The notes: generated by a model not told the origin, from the letters alone. Counted from the first letter of the stretch, positions 16,889 through 25,356 are shown. The stretch: DNA of 64,000 bases from Saccharomonospora marina XMU15 (GCF_000244955.1 NZ_CM001439.1:4645234-4709233), one strand, 5' to 3'. A program made the numbers and translations.

Positions 16889-17130
16889 ATAGCTAGACCA
16901 ACCAGCGGCGCTCGCCTCGAGGCACGGCGAGGTCTTGGTCTTCTCTGGCATCGGCGGAACGCAAAGCTGCGGCTGGACACGTGCCGTCGGTAGGAGCATG
17001 CACAGGTGGCCTACGGCACGGCAACATCGCTGGAGAACCTCTTTGGTGAGGTTTCGGACGAAAATGGGGCGTAACCGGGTCTGCTGATCTTGCACGTTTC
17101 CAAAGACCGCGACCCGACCGGCGTCGAGGG

Positions 17131-17204
17131 TGCCCCCGACGGGACTCGAACCCGCACTGAATCGATTTTAAGTCGACTGCCTCTGCCAATTGGGCTACGG
17201 GGGC
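17131..17204 (-). tRNA. tRNA with UAA anticodon on a class I body (nominal tRNA-Leu)
   Basis: The 74-base gene folds as a complete cloverleaf. The acceptor is GCCCCCG/CGGGGGC, with U8, a D-arm containing AATTGGCAGA, a five-pair anticodon stem GTCGA/TCGAT and a T-arm GCGGG-TTCGAGT-CCCGT. The anticodon loop is CTTAAAA, so the anticodon is UAA, nominally leucine for UUA. However, the variable region is only five bases (TCAGT), not the long arm of tRNA-Leu. CCA is not encoded. It lies 26 bases downstream of the ndh-like gene on the same strand. Amino-acid identity is therefore uncertain. Confidence 0.8.
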
Positions 17205-17230
17205 ACCTGCAGCTTATGCCCCCGCCGCCG

Positions 17231-18553
17231 TCATGACTTGGAAGCCCTCGCGAATTCCTCTTTCGGATTGTTGATCTGGCCGAGCGAAACCACTTCGCGC
17301 CGGAACAACCCACCCAGTAACCAGTCCAACAGGATGCGGGTTTTTCGGTTGACCGTAGGCATGGCCTTCAGGTGATAGGCACGGTGGAACAGCCACGCCG
17401 GGAAACCCTTGATCTTCAACCCGAGCGTGTCGGCGACACCCTTGTGCAGCCCGAGGCTGGCTACCGAACCGAGGTTCTTGTGGCAGTAGTCGGTCGGTTT
17501 CTCGCCGCGCAGTACGCGGACGATGTTCTTCGCCAGATGCCTGCCCTGCCGCACCGCGTGTTGCGCGTTGGGTGGGCAGGTGGCCGTCGGGTCTTCCTCG
17601 GTGCGTGACAGGTCGGGAACGGCGGCGATGTCACCTGCCGTCCAGACGTCGGGCACACCGACCACCTGCAGCTCCGCCGTGGCCTGCAGCCTGCCGCGCT
17701 TGTCGAGCGGCAGGTCCGAGTTCGCCAGCACCGGATTGGCCTTCACGCCTGCGGTCCAGATGATGGTGTCGCTGTCGAACTCTGTGCCGTCGGAGAGCAC
17801 CACGTGTCCGTTCTCGAACGACTTCGCGGCCGTCGAAAGGTACACCTCGATGCCGCGCTTCTCTAGCTGCTCGGCCGTCCACACCCCCAGCGTCTCCCGC
17901 ACCTCCGGCAGGATGCGCCCGGCGGCCTCCACCAGCACCCAACGGATGTCGGCGGGATCGATGTTCTCGTAGTAGCGGGTCGCCGAGCGGGTCATGTCCT
18001 CCAGCTCGGCCAGCGCCTCGATGCCCGCGAACCCACCGCCGACCACGGTGAAGGTCAGCAAGCGTTTGCGCAGTTCCGGGTCCAGCGTGCTGGCCGCCTG
18101 GTCGAGTTTCGTCAGGACGTGGTTGCGCAGGTAGATGGCCTCACCGATGGTCTTGAAGGCGATGCCCTCCTCGGCGAGGCCCGGTATCGGCAGCAGCCGC
18201 GCGACCGAGCCGAGCGCCACCACGAGAACGTCGTAGCTCAGCTGCTCGATGTGGCCGTCCGCGGCCTCGACCGTCACGTTCTTGCGCTCGTGATCGATCC
18301 TCGTCACGCGGGCGGTGAGCACATGGCAGCGCTGCAGGGATCGGCGCAGCGGCACCACGACGTGCCGGGGTTCGATGGCCCCGGCCGCCGCCTCCGGCAG
18401 GAACGGCTGGTAGGTCATGTGTGGCTGCGGGTCGACGATCGTCACCGAAGCCTCGTTGGCGCGCAGCCTCTTCTGCAGGCCGAGGGCCGTGTAGAGGCCG
18501 ACATACCCGCCGCCGAGGATCAGGATCCGCGTCGGTTCCGACTTGACTGCCAT
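17231..18553 (-). CDS. ndh: Type II NADH dehydrogenase (NDH-2)
   Basis: The 440-residue flavoprotein has an FAD loop (ILILGGGYVGLYTALGL), a second dinucleotide loop (FTVVGGGFAGIEALAELED, residues ~166-184) and the WTAGDIAAVPD motif of NDH-2. The PPNAQHAVRQG segment is the conserved quinone-site region (AQHA). It oxidises NADH and reduces menaquinone at the inner face of the membrane without proton pumping. The C-terminal amphipathic region (LDWLLGGLFRREVVSL) fits peripheral membrane attachment. It ends 26 bases before the UAA tRNA. Confidence 0.92.
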   Translation of the reverse strand: MAVKSEPTRILILGGGYVGLYTALGLQKRLRANEASVTIVDPQPHMTYQPFLPEAAAGAIEPRHVVVPLRRSLQRCHVLTARVTRIDHERKNVTVEAADGHIEQLSYDVLVVALGSVARLLPIPGLAEEGIAFKTIGEAIYLRNHVLTKLDQAASTLDPELRKRLLTFTVVGGGFAGIEALAELEDMTRSATRYYENIDPADIRWVLVEAAGRILPEVRETLGVWTAEQLEKRGIEVYLSTAAKSFENGHVVLSDGTEFDSDTIIWTAGVKANPVLANSDLPLDKRGRLQATAELQVVGVPDVWTAGDIAAVPDLSRTEEDPTATCPPNAQHAVRQGRHLAKNIVRVLRGEKPTDYCHKNLGSVASLGLHKGVADTLGLKIKGFPAWLFHRAYHLKAMPTVNRKTRILLDWLLGGLFRREVVSLGQINNPKEEFARASKS

Positions 18554-18791
18554 GACTCCATGGTCGCACCGTATGCGCTCTGATGCTCGTGGCCCCTACC
18601 ACGCTGTGACCAGGGTCGCTACACCTACGTAAACGATTCAGTCGAGTCCAGCGAGTGAAAATGTGCCGCGGGCTGAAAGTGAACGGCTTGACGGGGCCCT
18701 CGCTCAGCTGGTGTTGCCGGTCGCACCCCGAGGCGCCGCCGTTCCACGAGTCGCTCGTCGCGGAAGGTGCTACCGCAATCGTCCTGGTGCG

Positions 18792-19094
18792 TTACGCACG
18801 TGCCAATGGGCGAATCCGGTCCAGCGAGTCACCGAGAGCGTCCTTCTCCCGCTCCAAGTCGTAACGCGACTGGAGGTTGAGCCAAAACCTCTCGGACGTG
18901 CCGAAGAAGCGCGCCAACCGCAGTGCCGTGTCGGCCGAGATTCCACGCTTGCCGTGCACGATCTCGTTGATACGAAGCGGCGGAACGCCGATCGCCACGG
19001 CCAGCCGATGCTGGGTGACGCCGAGCGGCTCCAGGTACTCCTCGGCCAGGACCGCCCCCGGGTGAATCGGAGGCATGGCGAACTCGTCGGACAT
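18792..19094 (-). CDS. higA: HigA family antitoxin
   Basis: The 100-residue protein begins MSDEFAMPPIHPGAVLAEEY, the classic HigA N-terminus (PPIHPGxxLxEE). It contains a Cro/CI helix-turn-helix (VTQHRLAVAIGVPPLRINEIV) and ends with the family WLNLQSRYDLE motif. It neutralises the adjacent HigB-type toxin and represses the module. The ATG at 19094 is chosen over an upstream in-frame start that has no family similarity. The toxin gene lies immediately upstream, the toxin-first order typical of higBA. Confidence 0.93.
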   Translation of the reverse strand: MSDEFAMPPIHPGAVLAEEYLEPLGVTQHRLAVAIGVPPLRINEIVHGKRGISADTALRLARFFGTSERFWLNLQSRYDLEREKDALGDSLDRIRPLARA

Positions 19095-19105
19095 CCTCGT
19101 TCCCT

Positions 19106-19417
19106 TCAGTGGTAGTCCACGATCTCGACGTTTTCCGGACCGGCCGACGTCCACTCGAAGCAGATGCGCCACTGCTGGTTGCTGCGAATGCTGTACTGAC
19201 CGGCCCGATCTCCGTTCAGCTCCTCCAGCCGGTTGCCAGGAGGAGCACGCAAGTCCTCCACGGTCTCCGCCGCATCAAGGATGGCGAGCTTGCGCAGAGC
19301 CGCCCGCTGGACCTTCGGGTCCAGGACCCGGGAACGACGACGGTGCCATACCCGCTCGGTCTCCTTGTCGGCGACAAGATCGCAGCATGAGTTTGCGTAG
19401 CACGTCAATAACGGCAA
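19106..19417 (-). CDS. higB: HigB/RelE-family mRNA interferase toxin, 5' end atypical
   Basis: The C-terminal ~85 residues are a typical HigB: DKETERVWHRRRSR, then LDAAETVEDLRAPPGNRLEEL, QYSIRSNQQWRICFEW and a terminal VEIVDYH. RelE-fold toxins of this type cleave mRNA at the ribosome. The N-terminus is odd. Family members start MxRSFxDKETE; here an ATG at 19388 reads MLRS but in another frame, and the DKETE part is reached only in the frame starting at 19417 (MPLLTCYANSCC). A one-base indel near the start could have shifted the original beginning. Whether an active toxin is made is uncertain. Confidence 0.8.
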   Translation of the reverse strand: MPLLTCYANSCCDLVADKETERVWHRRRSRVLDPKVQRAALRKLAILDAAETVEDLRAPPGNRLEELNGDRAGQYSIRSNQQWRICFEWTSAGPENVEIVDYH

Positions 19418-19441
19418 GCGTTGTGCACTGGGTACCGGACC

Positions 19442-20158
19442 TCACCCCAACCCCGCCAGGTCCTTGGCGTGCTCAAGCACGTCCCGCAGCATCGCAGGGG
19501 TGAGCCTGCCCGTGAAGGTGTTCTGTTGCGACACGTGGTACGAGCCGAGCAACTGCAGTGGCACCGGACCAGCCAGCGTGACACTGGCCCCGTGCCCGAA
19601 CCGTGGCCGCGGCCGCGGCACCGACCAGCCCACGGCACCGAGCGCGGTGAGCAGCGCCTGCCAGCCGAACGCGCCGAGTACGACAGCCGCCCGCAGAGTC
19701 GGCCGCAGCAGCTCCAACTCCCGCTGCAACCACATCCCGCAGGTGTCGCGCTCGGCCGGGGTCGGCTTGTTGGCGGGCGGGGCACAGTGAACGGGAGCTG
19801 TGATGCGGGTTCCGCGCAGCCGTAGCCCGTCGCCCGCGCGGACCGACGTCGGCCGGGAGGCAAGTCCCACGTCGTGAAGCGCCTGGAACAACACGTCGCC
19901 GGAGCGGTCGCCGGTGAACATCCGGCCAGTTCGGTTGCCGCCGTGCGCCGCGGGCGCGAGACCGACGATCAGCAACGCGGCGTCCGAAGGCCCGAAGCCC
20001 GGCACCGGGCGGCCCCAGTACGTCTGGTCCGCGAACGAGGCACGTTTGGTGCGCGCGACCTCCTCGCGCCACGCCACCAGCCGCGGACAGGCGCGGCACT
20101 GACTCACCGCTTCGTCAAGCGCCGATATCGAGGTCACCGCAGTCGCCACACCAGCCAT
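19442..20158 (-). CDS. Uracil-DNA glycosylase, family 5 (UdgB-type)
   Basis: The 238-residue protein has the family 5 motif [19 protein letters not shown] (residues ~66-84), in which the usual catalytic Asp/Asn is replaced by Ala. It also has the C-terminal motif [16 protein letters not shown]. Cysteines in CRACP (21 and 24), VHCAPP and DTCG fit the four-cysteine [4Fe-4S] cluster. These enzymes excise uracil and hypoxanthine from DNA, fitting a high-GC genome prone to cytosine deamination. The ATG is preceded by AAGG. It is divergent from the S10 peptidase, with only 24 bases between the two start codons. Confidence 0.92.
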   Translation of the reverse strand: MAGVATAVTSISALDEAVSQCRACPRLVAWREEVARTKRASFADQTYWGRPVPGFGPSDAALLIVGLAPAAHGGNRTGRMFTGDRSGDVLFQALHDVGLASRPTSVRAGDGLRLRGTRITAPVHCAPPANKPTPAERDTCGMWLQRELELLRPTLRAAVVLGAFGWQALLTALGAVGWSVPRPRPRFGHGASVTLAGPVPLQLLGSYHVSQQNTFTGRLTPAMLRDVLEHAKDLAGLG

Positions 20159-20182
20159 TGTGCCTTGATCTAGGTTGGGACG

Positions 20183-21688
20183 ATGCCAGACAAGACAGCC
20201 GAGGAATCACAGACCCAGGACGAGGCCGCAGCGGGCAAGACCGGCGGCGCCTCGAACGGCGAACCGACCGACGACCTGGTCACCACGAGGCACACCCTCA
20301 GCCTCAAGCGCCGCAAGCTCGCCTACACCGCCCGAACCGGGCGCATCGTGCTGCGTAAGGAAGTGCTCACCGAGGGCAAGTTCGACGGCCACAGGCCGAA
20401 GGCCGAGGTCTTCGTCACGGCGTACACCCTCGACGGCGCCGATACGTCCACCCGCCCGGTGACCTTCGCCTTCAACGGAGGTCCAGGGTCGTCCAGTATC
20501 TGGCTGCACCTGGGACTGCTCGGCCCTCGCCGAGTGGTGTCCGGCGATGTGGCCGACCCCGAACCCCCGCCCTACCGGCTCGCCGACAACGCCGAAACCC
20601 TGCTCGCGCACAGCGACCTGGTGTTCATCGATCCGGTGTCGACCGGCTACTCGCGTGCCGCGACGGGCGAAGCGCCGAAGGAGTACCACGGGTTCGCTCC
20701 CGACGTCGAGTCGGTCGGCGAGGTGATCCGGCTGTGGACATCGCGCAACGAGCGGTGGCTTTCGCCCAAGTTCGTAGCGGGTGAGTCATACGGAACCTTG
20801 CGTGCCGCCGCGCTGGCATCGCACCTGCAGGAACGCCACGGCCTTTACCTCAACGGGCTGCTGCTCATCTCCTCGGTGCTCGACCTCGGCACGATCATGT
20901 TCCACGAGGGCAACGACCTGCCGTACTCGTTGTACGTGCCGACGTACGCCGCGATCGCCCACTACCACGGCAAGCACGGTGACCGCCCGTTGGAAGAGGT
21001 ACTGGCCGAGGCGGAGGAGTTCGCCTCTCGCGACCTGCCGTGGGCGTTGCGGCAGGGTGCAAGGCTCTCCGCTGCCGAGCGCTCCGACGTCGTTTCCCGG
21101 TTGGCCTCGCTCACCGGACTCAGCGAGTCCTATGTGGATCGGGTAGGGTTTCGGATCGAGCACGTCCGCTTCTTCACCGAACTGCTGCGCGACCGGGGAC
21201 TCACCACGGGCCGGATGGACGGTCGGTTCACCACGTGGGAGCCCGACGGCGGCAGGGAACACATGAGCGACGACGCGTCCATCTCCCGGATCATGGGCGC
21301 CTACTCGGCCGCGTTCAATCACTACGTCCGCGCGGAACTCGAGTACGCCAACGACCTGCCGTACGAGATCCTGGCGCTGGACGTCAACAAGGAATGGTCG
21401 TACTCGGATTTCGAGGGTCGGCCGGTGTCGGTGGTGGAGGGTCTCAGCGCGGCGATGCGGGCCAACCCGCATCTGAAGGTGCACGTGGCACTGGGTCACT
21501 ACGACGGCGCGACCCCGTACTACGCCGCAGAGCACGTCATCGCGGCCCTTCGCATCCCCGAAGAGCTGCGGTCCAATGTGGAAGCCGCCTATTACCCGGC
21601 CGGCCACATGATGTACGTGCACGAGCCCTCGCGGGTGCAACAGTCACAAGACCTGGCGGCGTTCGTCGCGGCCGCCGCGAACCGGTAG
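20183..21688 (+). CDS. S10 family serine carboxypeptidase-like peptidase
   Basis: The 501-residue protein shows the S10 oxyanion-hole motif [15 protein letters not shown] and the nucleophile motif [11 protein letters not shown]. Later come an Asp in LALDVNKEW and a His in [14 protein letters not shown], completing a Ser-Asp-His triad. There is no signal peptide, so unlike eukaryotic vacuolar enzymes it may be cytoplasmic. Substrates are unknown; it would remove C-terminal residues from peptides. The start is very close to the divergent glycosylase start, suggesting a short leader. Its 3' side runs into the 21-bp repeat array. Confidence 0.9.
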   Translation: MPDKTAEESQTQDEAAAGKTGGASNGEPTDDLVTTRHTLSLKRRKLAYTARTGRIVLRKEVLTEGKFDGHRPKAEVFVTAYTLDGADTSTRPVTFAFNGGPGSSSIWLHLGLLGPRRVVSGDVADPEPPPYRLADNAETLLAHSDLVFIDPVSTGYSRAATGEAPKEYHGFAPDVESVGEVIRLWTSRNERWLSPKFVAGESYGTLRAAALASHLQERHGLYLNGLLLISSVLDLGTIMFHEGNDLPYSLYVPTYAAIAHYHGKHGDRPLEEVLAEAEEFASRDLPWALRQGARLSAAERSDVVSRLASLTGLSESYVDRVGFRIEHVRFFTELLRDRGLTTGRMDGRFTTWEPDGGREHMSDDASISRIMGAYSAAFNHYVRAELEYANDLPYEILALDVNKEWSYSDFEGRPVSVVEGLSAAMRANPHLKVHVALGHYDGATPYYAAEHVIAALRIPEELRSNVEAAYYPAGHMMYVHEPSRVQQSQDLAAFVAAAANR

Positions 21689-21716
21689 CGGAGACCCACC
21701 AACGGAGACCGCGCAT

Positions 21717-21800
21717 CGCGAGTCCCCCGTCCCTGCCCGCGAGTCCCCCGCCCCTGCCCGCGAGTTCTGCGCACGAGACCGCGAGTTCTGCGCTGCGGCC
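21717..21800 (+). repeat. Four tandem 21-bp units, plus orientation
   Basis: Units begin at 21717, 21738, 21759 and 21780, each opening CGCGAGT. Two read CGCGAGTCCCCCG and two read CGCGAGTTCTGCG over the first 13 bases, with variable tails. The 21-bp period equals two helical turns. They form the left half of a composite element between two convergent genes. Confidence 0.9.
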
Positions 21801-21833
21801 GGTTGCCGTGCGGTCGCAGTGGCATCAACCGGA

Positions 21834-21869
21834 CCCCGCCCGGCGCCGAGGGCCGGGCGCCGGGCGGGG
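21834..21869. terminator. 14-bp perfect hairpin, likely bidirectional terminator
   Basis: CCCCGCCCGGCGCC (21834-21847) and GGCGCCGGGCGGGG (21856-21869) are exact reverse complements around an 8-base loop. A second weaker stem, CCGGTTG/CAACCGG (21799-21805 and 21826-21832), lies just before. The hairpin sits between the S10 peptidase and ppx, which converge, and between the two halves of the 21-bp repeat array. Confidence 0.75.
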
Positions 21870-21870
21870 A

Positions 21871-21989
21871 ACTCCCGGGGGTAACCGGAAAACTCGCGGG
21901 CGGGAACGCAAAACTCGCGGGCGGGAACGCAAAACTCGCGGGCGGGAAGGCAGGACTCGCCGACGGGAGCGGGGGACTCGCGGGGGGTC
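21871..21989 (-). repeat. Six tandem 21-bp units, inverted orientation
   Basis: Units begin at 21871, 21892, 21913, 21934, 21955 and 21976. The best ones open ACTCGCGGGCGGGAACG, the reverse complement of the CGCGAGT core in the left array. The middle copies are nearly identical; the outer ones have diverged. The last, incomplete unit contains the ppx stop codon, so the array has grown up to or into the gene end. Confidence 0.9.
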
Positions 21990-22941
21990 AGGCCAGCGAC
22001 AGCGCTATGCCGTCGAGGATGTCGTGCTCGCTCACCACGAGTTCCCTTGGGCCGCCTCTGGCGGCGAGTTGCTCGGCCAGCACGCGCACGATCAGCGCCC
22101 CGCCACCGATGACGTCCACCCTGCCGGGATGGATCACCGGGTCGGCCGCCCTGGCGGCGTGGTCGGAGGCGAGCAATCGTTGCGCGGTGCTTTCGATCTC
22201 GGCGCGGGAGAGCCGCGACAGGTGGGTGCGCTCCGAGTCGTACTCGGGCAGTCGCTGCGACAGCGCGGACAGTGTGGTCACCGTGCCCGCCACGCCGATC
22301 CACGTCCGCGCCTTGGACACGTCCACGACCTCGAAGGCGCCCTCGAGCGTGCGCTCCACCAGTCGCCGCGCGGACTCGATCTCCTCCGGCGCAGGCGGAT
22401 CGGAGCGCAGCGTGCGCTCGGTGATGCGCACGCAGCCCACATCCACAGAGCGCGCGGCGATCACCTCGGCCTGCCTGCCGTCCCAGGTGCCCAGCACGAG
22501 TTCGGTCGAGCCGCCACCCACATCGGCGACCAGAAACGGGCCCTCGTCGGGGTCCAGTTCGGCGACCGCCCCGGCGAACGACAGCCTCGCCTCCTCGTCG
22601 CCGCTGATCACCTCGGCCTCCACGCCGAGCACTTCCCGCGTCATGGTGAAGAAATCGTCGCGATTGCTCGCGTCCCTCGTCGCCGAGGTGGCCACCATGC
22701 GCAGCTTCTCAACACCCTTGCGACGGGCGGCGATGGTGTATGCCGACAACGCCTGCCTCGTTCGTTCCAGTGCCTGCGGCGCCAACCTGCCGGTGGCGTC
22801 GACTCCCTGTCCCAGTCGCACGATGCGCATCTCGCGGTGCAGGTCACGCAGGTCCACCGTGCCGTCGTGACGGTGGGTCAGCTCGGCGACCAGCAGCCGG
22901 ATGGAGTTGGTTCCGCAGTCGATGGCGGCTACGCGAGGCAT
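21988..22941 (-). CDS. ppx: Ppx/GppA family exopolyphosphatase
   Basis: The 317-residue protein has the ASKHA phosphate-binding motifs: AAIDCGTNSIRLLVAEL at the N-terminus and FLVADVGGGSTELVLGTWDG (residues ~137-156). It is a short actinobacterial-type Ppx, lacking the C-terminal HD domain of E. coli Ppx. It hydrolyses polyphosphate and/or pppGpp; actinobacterial Ppx1-type enzymes mostly prefer short polyphosphate. It closes the eno-ftsB-DUF501 region, interrupted by a transglycosylase gene. Its stop codon lies within the last 21-bp repeat unit. Confidence 0.93.
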   Translation of the reverse strand: MPRVAAIDCGTNSIRLLVAELTHRHDGTVDLRDLHREMRIVRLGQGVDATGRLAPQALERTRQALSAYTIAARRKGVEKLRMVATSATRDASNRDDFFTMTREVLGVEAEVISGDEEARLSFAGAVAELDPDEGPFLVADVGGGSTELVLGTWDGRQAEVIAARSVDVGCVRITERTLRSDPPAPEEIESARRLVERTLEGAFEVVDVSKARTWIGVAGTVTTLSALSQRLPEYDSERTHLSRLSRAEIESTAQRLLASDHAARAADPVIHPGRVDVIGGGALIVRVLAEQLAARGGPRELVVSEHDILDGIALSLA

Positions 22942-22994
22942 GTCGCCACCCTAACCGGCGGCGGTCCGTGGGTACCCGGCTCGGTGGGCTGCTG

Positions 22995-24218
22995 CTAACA
23001 GGAGGGCGGCGGTGTGGTGCTGGACGTCGTCTCGGTCGACGTCGTTGTCGTCGGCGCGGGCTCGGTGGAAGTGGAGGTGGCACCGGAGGTCGGCGTCGGC
23101 GGCGCCGCCGTCGAGGTCGTGGTCGGCGAACTTGAGGTGCTCGACGTGGTCGGCTCGGCAGTGGGCTCGGTCGAATCCGCGGACTCGCACGGCTGTGTGG
23201 TGCTCTCCTGCGGCGAGGGCTCCCGCGTCGTGTCCTGGGTGGGCTGCGACGGTTCCTGCGGGGGTGCGGGAGGTGGGGTGGCCTCCGCGGCGAGCTCGCC
23301 ACCGGGTGAGGTGGGCGAACCCGGTGCCGTCGCGGACACGTCGCCCGCTTCACCCGTCGGGCCGCGCCTCGGTCCCCGCGGCGCGGGTGCCTCGACGGCC
23401 AGCACCCGTGGCACCGCCAGCGGCACGTCGCTGTCAGGCAGCGGCAACACGGCCTCGCGGTATGCCCTGGCCCACCGGATCACCGTATCCACGTAGGACC
23501 ACGAGTTGTTGTACCGGTAGATCGCCGCCCTGAGCTGGTCGTCATCGGCGAGATCGAACCCGCCGGAGCACAGATACCTGGCGGCCGCCACCGTCGAGTC
23601 GTAGAGGTTGTTCGGATCGCGCTTTCCGTCGCCGTTTCCGTCTGCCGCGTATCGGGCCCAGGTGCCGGGGATGAACTGCATCGGGCCGACGGCTCGGTCC
23701 CAGGTGGAGTCGCGATCGTGGCGGCCGCCGTCGGTGTCGACGACCGCGGCCACCGGTCCCACCCCGTTGAGTACCGGTCCGAGGATCGGTTCGAGCGTGT
23801 CTCCCCGGTTGTCGACGTAGCCGCCGCGTGCGTGGTTGGACTCGATGCGACCGATGCTCGCCAGCAACGCCCAGTCGAGGTTGCACTGCGGATACTGCCG
23901 CCCCACCGCCTCGGCCGCCTTGCGGTAGGCCCGCAGGGCCGAGCGCGGTATCCCCTGTGGACCCGGCGAAGGCCGCTGGTACACCCGCAGGTCCTGCGGG
24001 TCGGGCGAATCGGGCAGGCTGCCGTCCACGGAGATCCGGCCGGGCACGGGTGGGGCGTAGCCGCCCTCCAGCGGTAACGCCTGGGCACTGGCGCTGGGCT
24101 TCAGCCACCATGAGGCGGCACCGCTCGCACCGAGCACCGGCAGCATCGCCAGCGAACCACCGACCATCGCCGCCACGGTCTTGTGCCGTGCGCTGAACCG
24201 CCGGGCAGCGTCGCTCAT
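22995..24218 (-). CDS. Secreted lytic transglycosylase with Ser/Thr/Pro-rich tail
   Basis: The 407-residue protein has an N-terminal export signal (hydrophobic residues ~12-33, basic before) and a transglycosylase-type domain at residues ~85-250. The catalytic Glu is in LLASIGRIESNHARGGYV, followed by GPMQFIPGTWARYAADGNGDG, the MltB-type pattern. It would cleave the glycan strands of peptidoglycan. The last ~130 residues are a low-complexity Pro/Thr/Ser/Glu region, with long Thr/Ser runs and a terminal cysteine. Such tails in actinobacteria are often O-mannosylated. It is inserted between DUF501 and ppx. Confidence 0.9.
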   Translation of the reverse strand: MSDAARRFSARHKTVAAMVGGSLAMLPVLGASGAASWWLKPSASAQALPLEGGYAPPVPGRISVDGSLPDSPDPQDLRVYQRPSPGPQGIPRSALRAYRKAAEAVGRQYPQCNLDWALLASIGRIESNHARGGYVDNRGDTLEPILGPVLNGVGPVAAVVDTDGGRHDRDSTWDRAVGPMQFIPGTWARYAADGNGDGKRDPNNLYDSTVAAARYLCSGGFDLADDDQLRAAIYRYNNSWSYVDTVIRWARAYREAVLPLPDSDVPLAVPRVLAVEAPAPRGPRRGPTGEAGDVSATAPGSPTSPGGELAAEATPPPAPPQEPSQPTQDTTREPSPQESTTQPCESADSTEPTAEPTTSSTSSSPTTTSTAAPPTPTSGATSTSTEPAPTTTTSTETTSSTTPPPSC

Positions 24219-24328
24219 CCCGCTCGAACCCTCCCACCAGTCATCCAGGGTCGGGCTCAGCCTGCCTCACCGGCGGGTGCGCGGTCACCCCCGAACGAAC
24301 AAACCGTGGGTGAATTGCTCCGGTCGCA

Positions 24329-24835
24329 CTAACGCGGATCGGCACAGTCTCCCAACGGCCAGCCTTCCTCGCGCACAAGGCGCAAGGTCTCGTCGCCGAT
24401 GGGGTTGACGCCCTCGCCGCACGCGAGGGTGTGTGCCAGGTGGACGTGCAAGCACTTCACCCTTGACGGCATCCCGCCCGCCGTGACCTGGTGTCCCAGC
24501 GGCTCGATGGAGTCGCGCTGGGCGAGGTAGGACTCGTGCGCCCTGCGGTAGGCCTCGGCGAGCTCCTCGTCGAAGGAGAGCCGCTCCGTCCATTCCCGCA
24601 TGATCCCCGACGCCTCCAGCTTGCCGACGAGCGACGCCAGCGTCGGGCAGGTGAGGTAGTACAGCGTCGGGAACGGGGTCCCGTCCTCCAGCCGGGGGTT
24701 GGTCTGCACCACGGCGGGATGGCCGCTGGGGCAGCGGGCGGCGACAGCACGCAACGCCCGCGGCTTCCGGCCGAGCTGCTCTGCGATGGTGGCGCGGTCG
24801 GAGGCGGTGACGGGCTCGAACCTGGTTTCGTTCAC
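24329..24835 (-). CDS. DUF501 domain protein
   Basis: The 168-residue protein matches DUF501, seen in actinobacteria next to ftsB and ppx. Conserved features include the GRKPRALRAVAARCPSGHP segment, a PTLYYLTCPTL stretch, and VKCLHVHLAHTLACG near the end with Cys/His residues that could bind a metal. Function is unknown. The GTG at 24835 overlaps the ftsB stop by GTGA, so I prefer it to the ATG 21 bases upstream inside ftsB. Confidence 0.88.
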   Translation of the reverse strand: MNETRFEPVTASDRATIAEQLGRKPRALRAVAARCPSGHPAVVQTNPRLEDGTPFPTLYYLTCPTLASLVGKLEASGIMREWTERLSFDEELAEAYRRAHESYLAQRDSIEPLGHQVTAGGMPSRVKCLHVHLAHTLACGEGVNPIGDETLRLVREEGWPLGDCADPR

Positions 24836-25350
24836 TGTCTTTTCACACTGTTCCACAGGTTCTCGTACCAGGAGTCACGTGGTGGCGCCTCCTTGTCCTG
24901 CTGCGGCGGATTACCGCGGTCGTCTTCGGGCAACTGCACCATGTAGGGCGTCTCGCCCGGCATCACGTAACCGAGCCTGCGCCGAGCCTCCGCCTCGACC
25001 TGCGCTGGGTCGCTCAGTTCGGCGTGCCGCTGTTCGAGTTGCGCGACCTGTCCCCGCAGCTCGGCCTGCCTGCGCTCCTGCTCGGCCACGTCGGCGCGCT
25101 GCGAGAGGTAGGTGCGAAGCGGCACGGCGATCGTGAAGGCGAGCGCGCAGACCACGATCGCCACCACGGCGGCCCGGCGCGTGGTGGAAAGGCCGAGCAC
25201 CTTGGCCGCGCCGGAGGATCTGCTGACGCTCAGCCCACGACGCAGGCGCGACCTGGGTTCTCCTCGCCGCACCCGGCGCGGGCGGCGGGAGGACGAGCCA
25301 TGCGCTCGCCCCCCACCGCGCCTGCCGCGATTCCTGCCTCGCTCGGCCAC
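24832..25350 (-). CDS. ftsB: FtsB/DivIC-type septum formation initiator
   Basis: The 172-residue protein has a basic N-terminal region of ~55 residues, one membrane helix (RRAAVVAIVVCALAFTIAV, residues ~58-77) and a coiled coil (QRADVAEQERRQAELRGQVA). It closes with the DivIC motif EAEARRRLGYVMPGETPY. It would form the FtsQ-FtsL-FtsB complex at the division septum. It lies seven bases downstream of eno and overlaps DUF501. The Arg/Gly-rich cytoplasmic extension is longer than in E. coli FtsB, as usual in actinobacteria. Confidence 0.92.
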   Translation of the reverse strand: MAERGRNRGRRGGGRAHGSSSRRPRRVRRGEPRSRLRRGLSVSRSSGAAKVLGLSTTRRAAVVAIVVCALAFTIAVPLRTYLSQRADVAEQERRQAELRGQVAQLEQRHAELSDPAQVEAEARRRLGYVMPGETPYMVQLPEDDRGNPPQQDKEAPPRDSWYENLWNSVKRQ

Positions 25351-25356
25351 GCCGGG

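Noticed and set aside
16799-17095. 98-codon minus-strand frame between the flavoprotein and the tRNA
   Set aside because: No recognisable domain, runs through operator repeats, no ribosome-binding site.
14317-17204. Genomic island at the UAA tRNA
   Set aside because: The flavoprotein genes lie next to a tRNA, but no integrase, no duplicated tRNA end and no base-composition break were found.
18602-18791. Small gene between ndh and higA
   Set aside because: The plus-strand frame of 69 codons lacks similarity and a ribosome-binding site; region is probably only a promoter.
21717-21989. CRISPR array
   Set aside because: Contiguous 21-bp repeats without unique spacers, in two opposite orientations, and no cas genes.
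21040-22998. 652-codon plus-strand frame covering the S10 gene end, repeats and ppx
   Set aside because: Shadow of two good genes kept open by the GC bias and the 21-bp repeat period.
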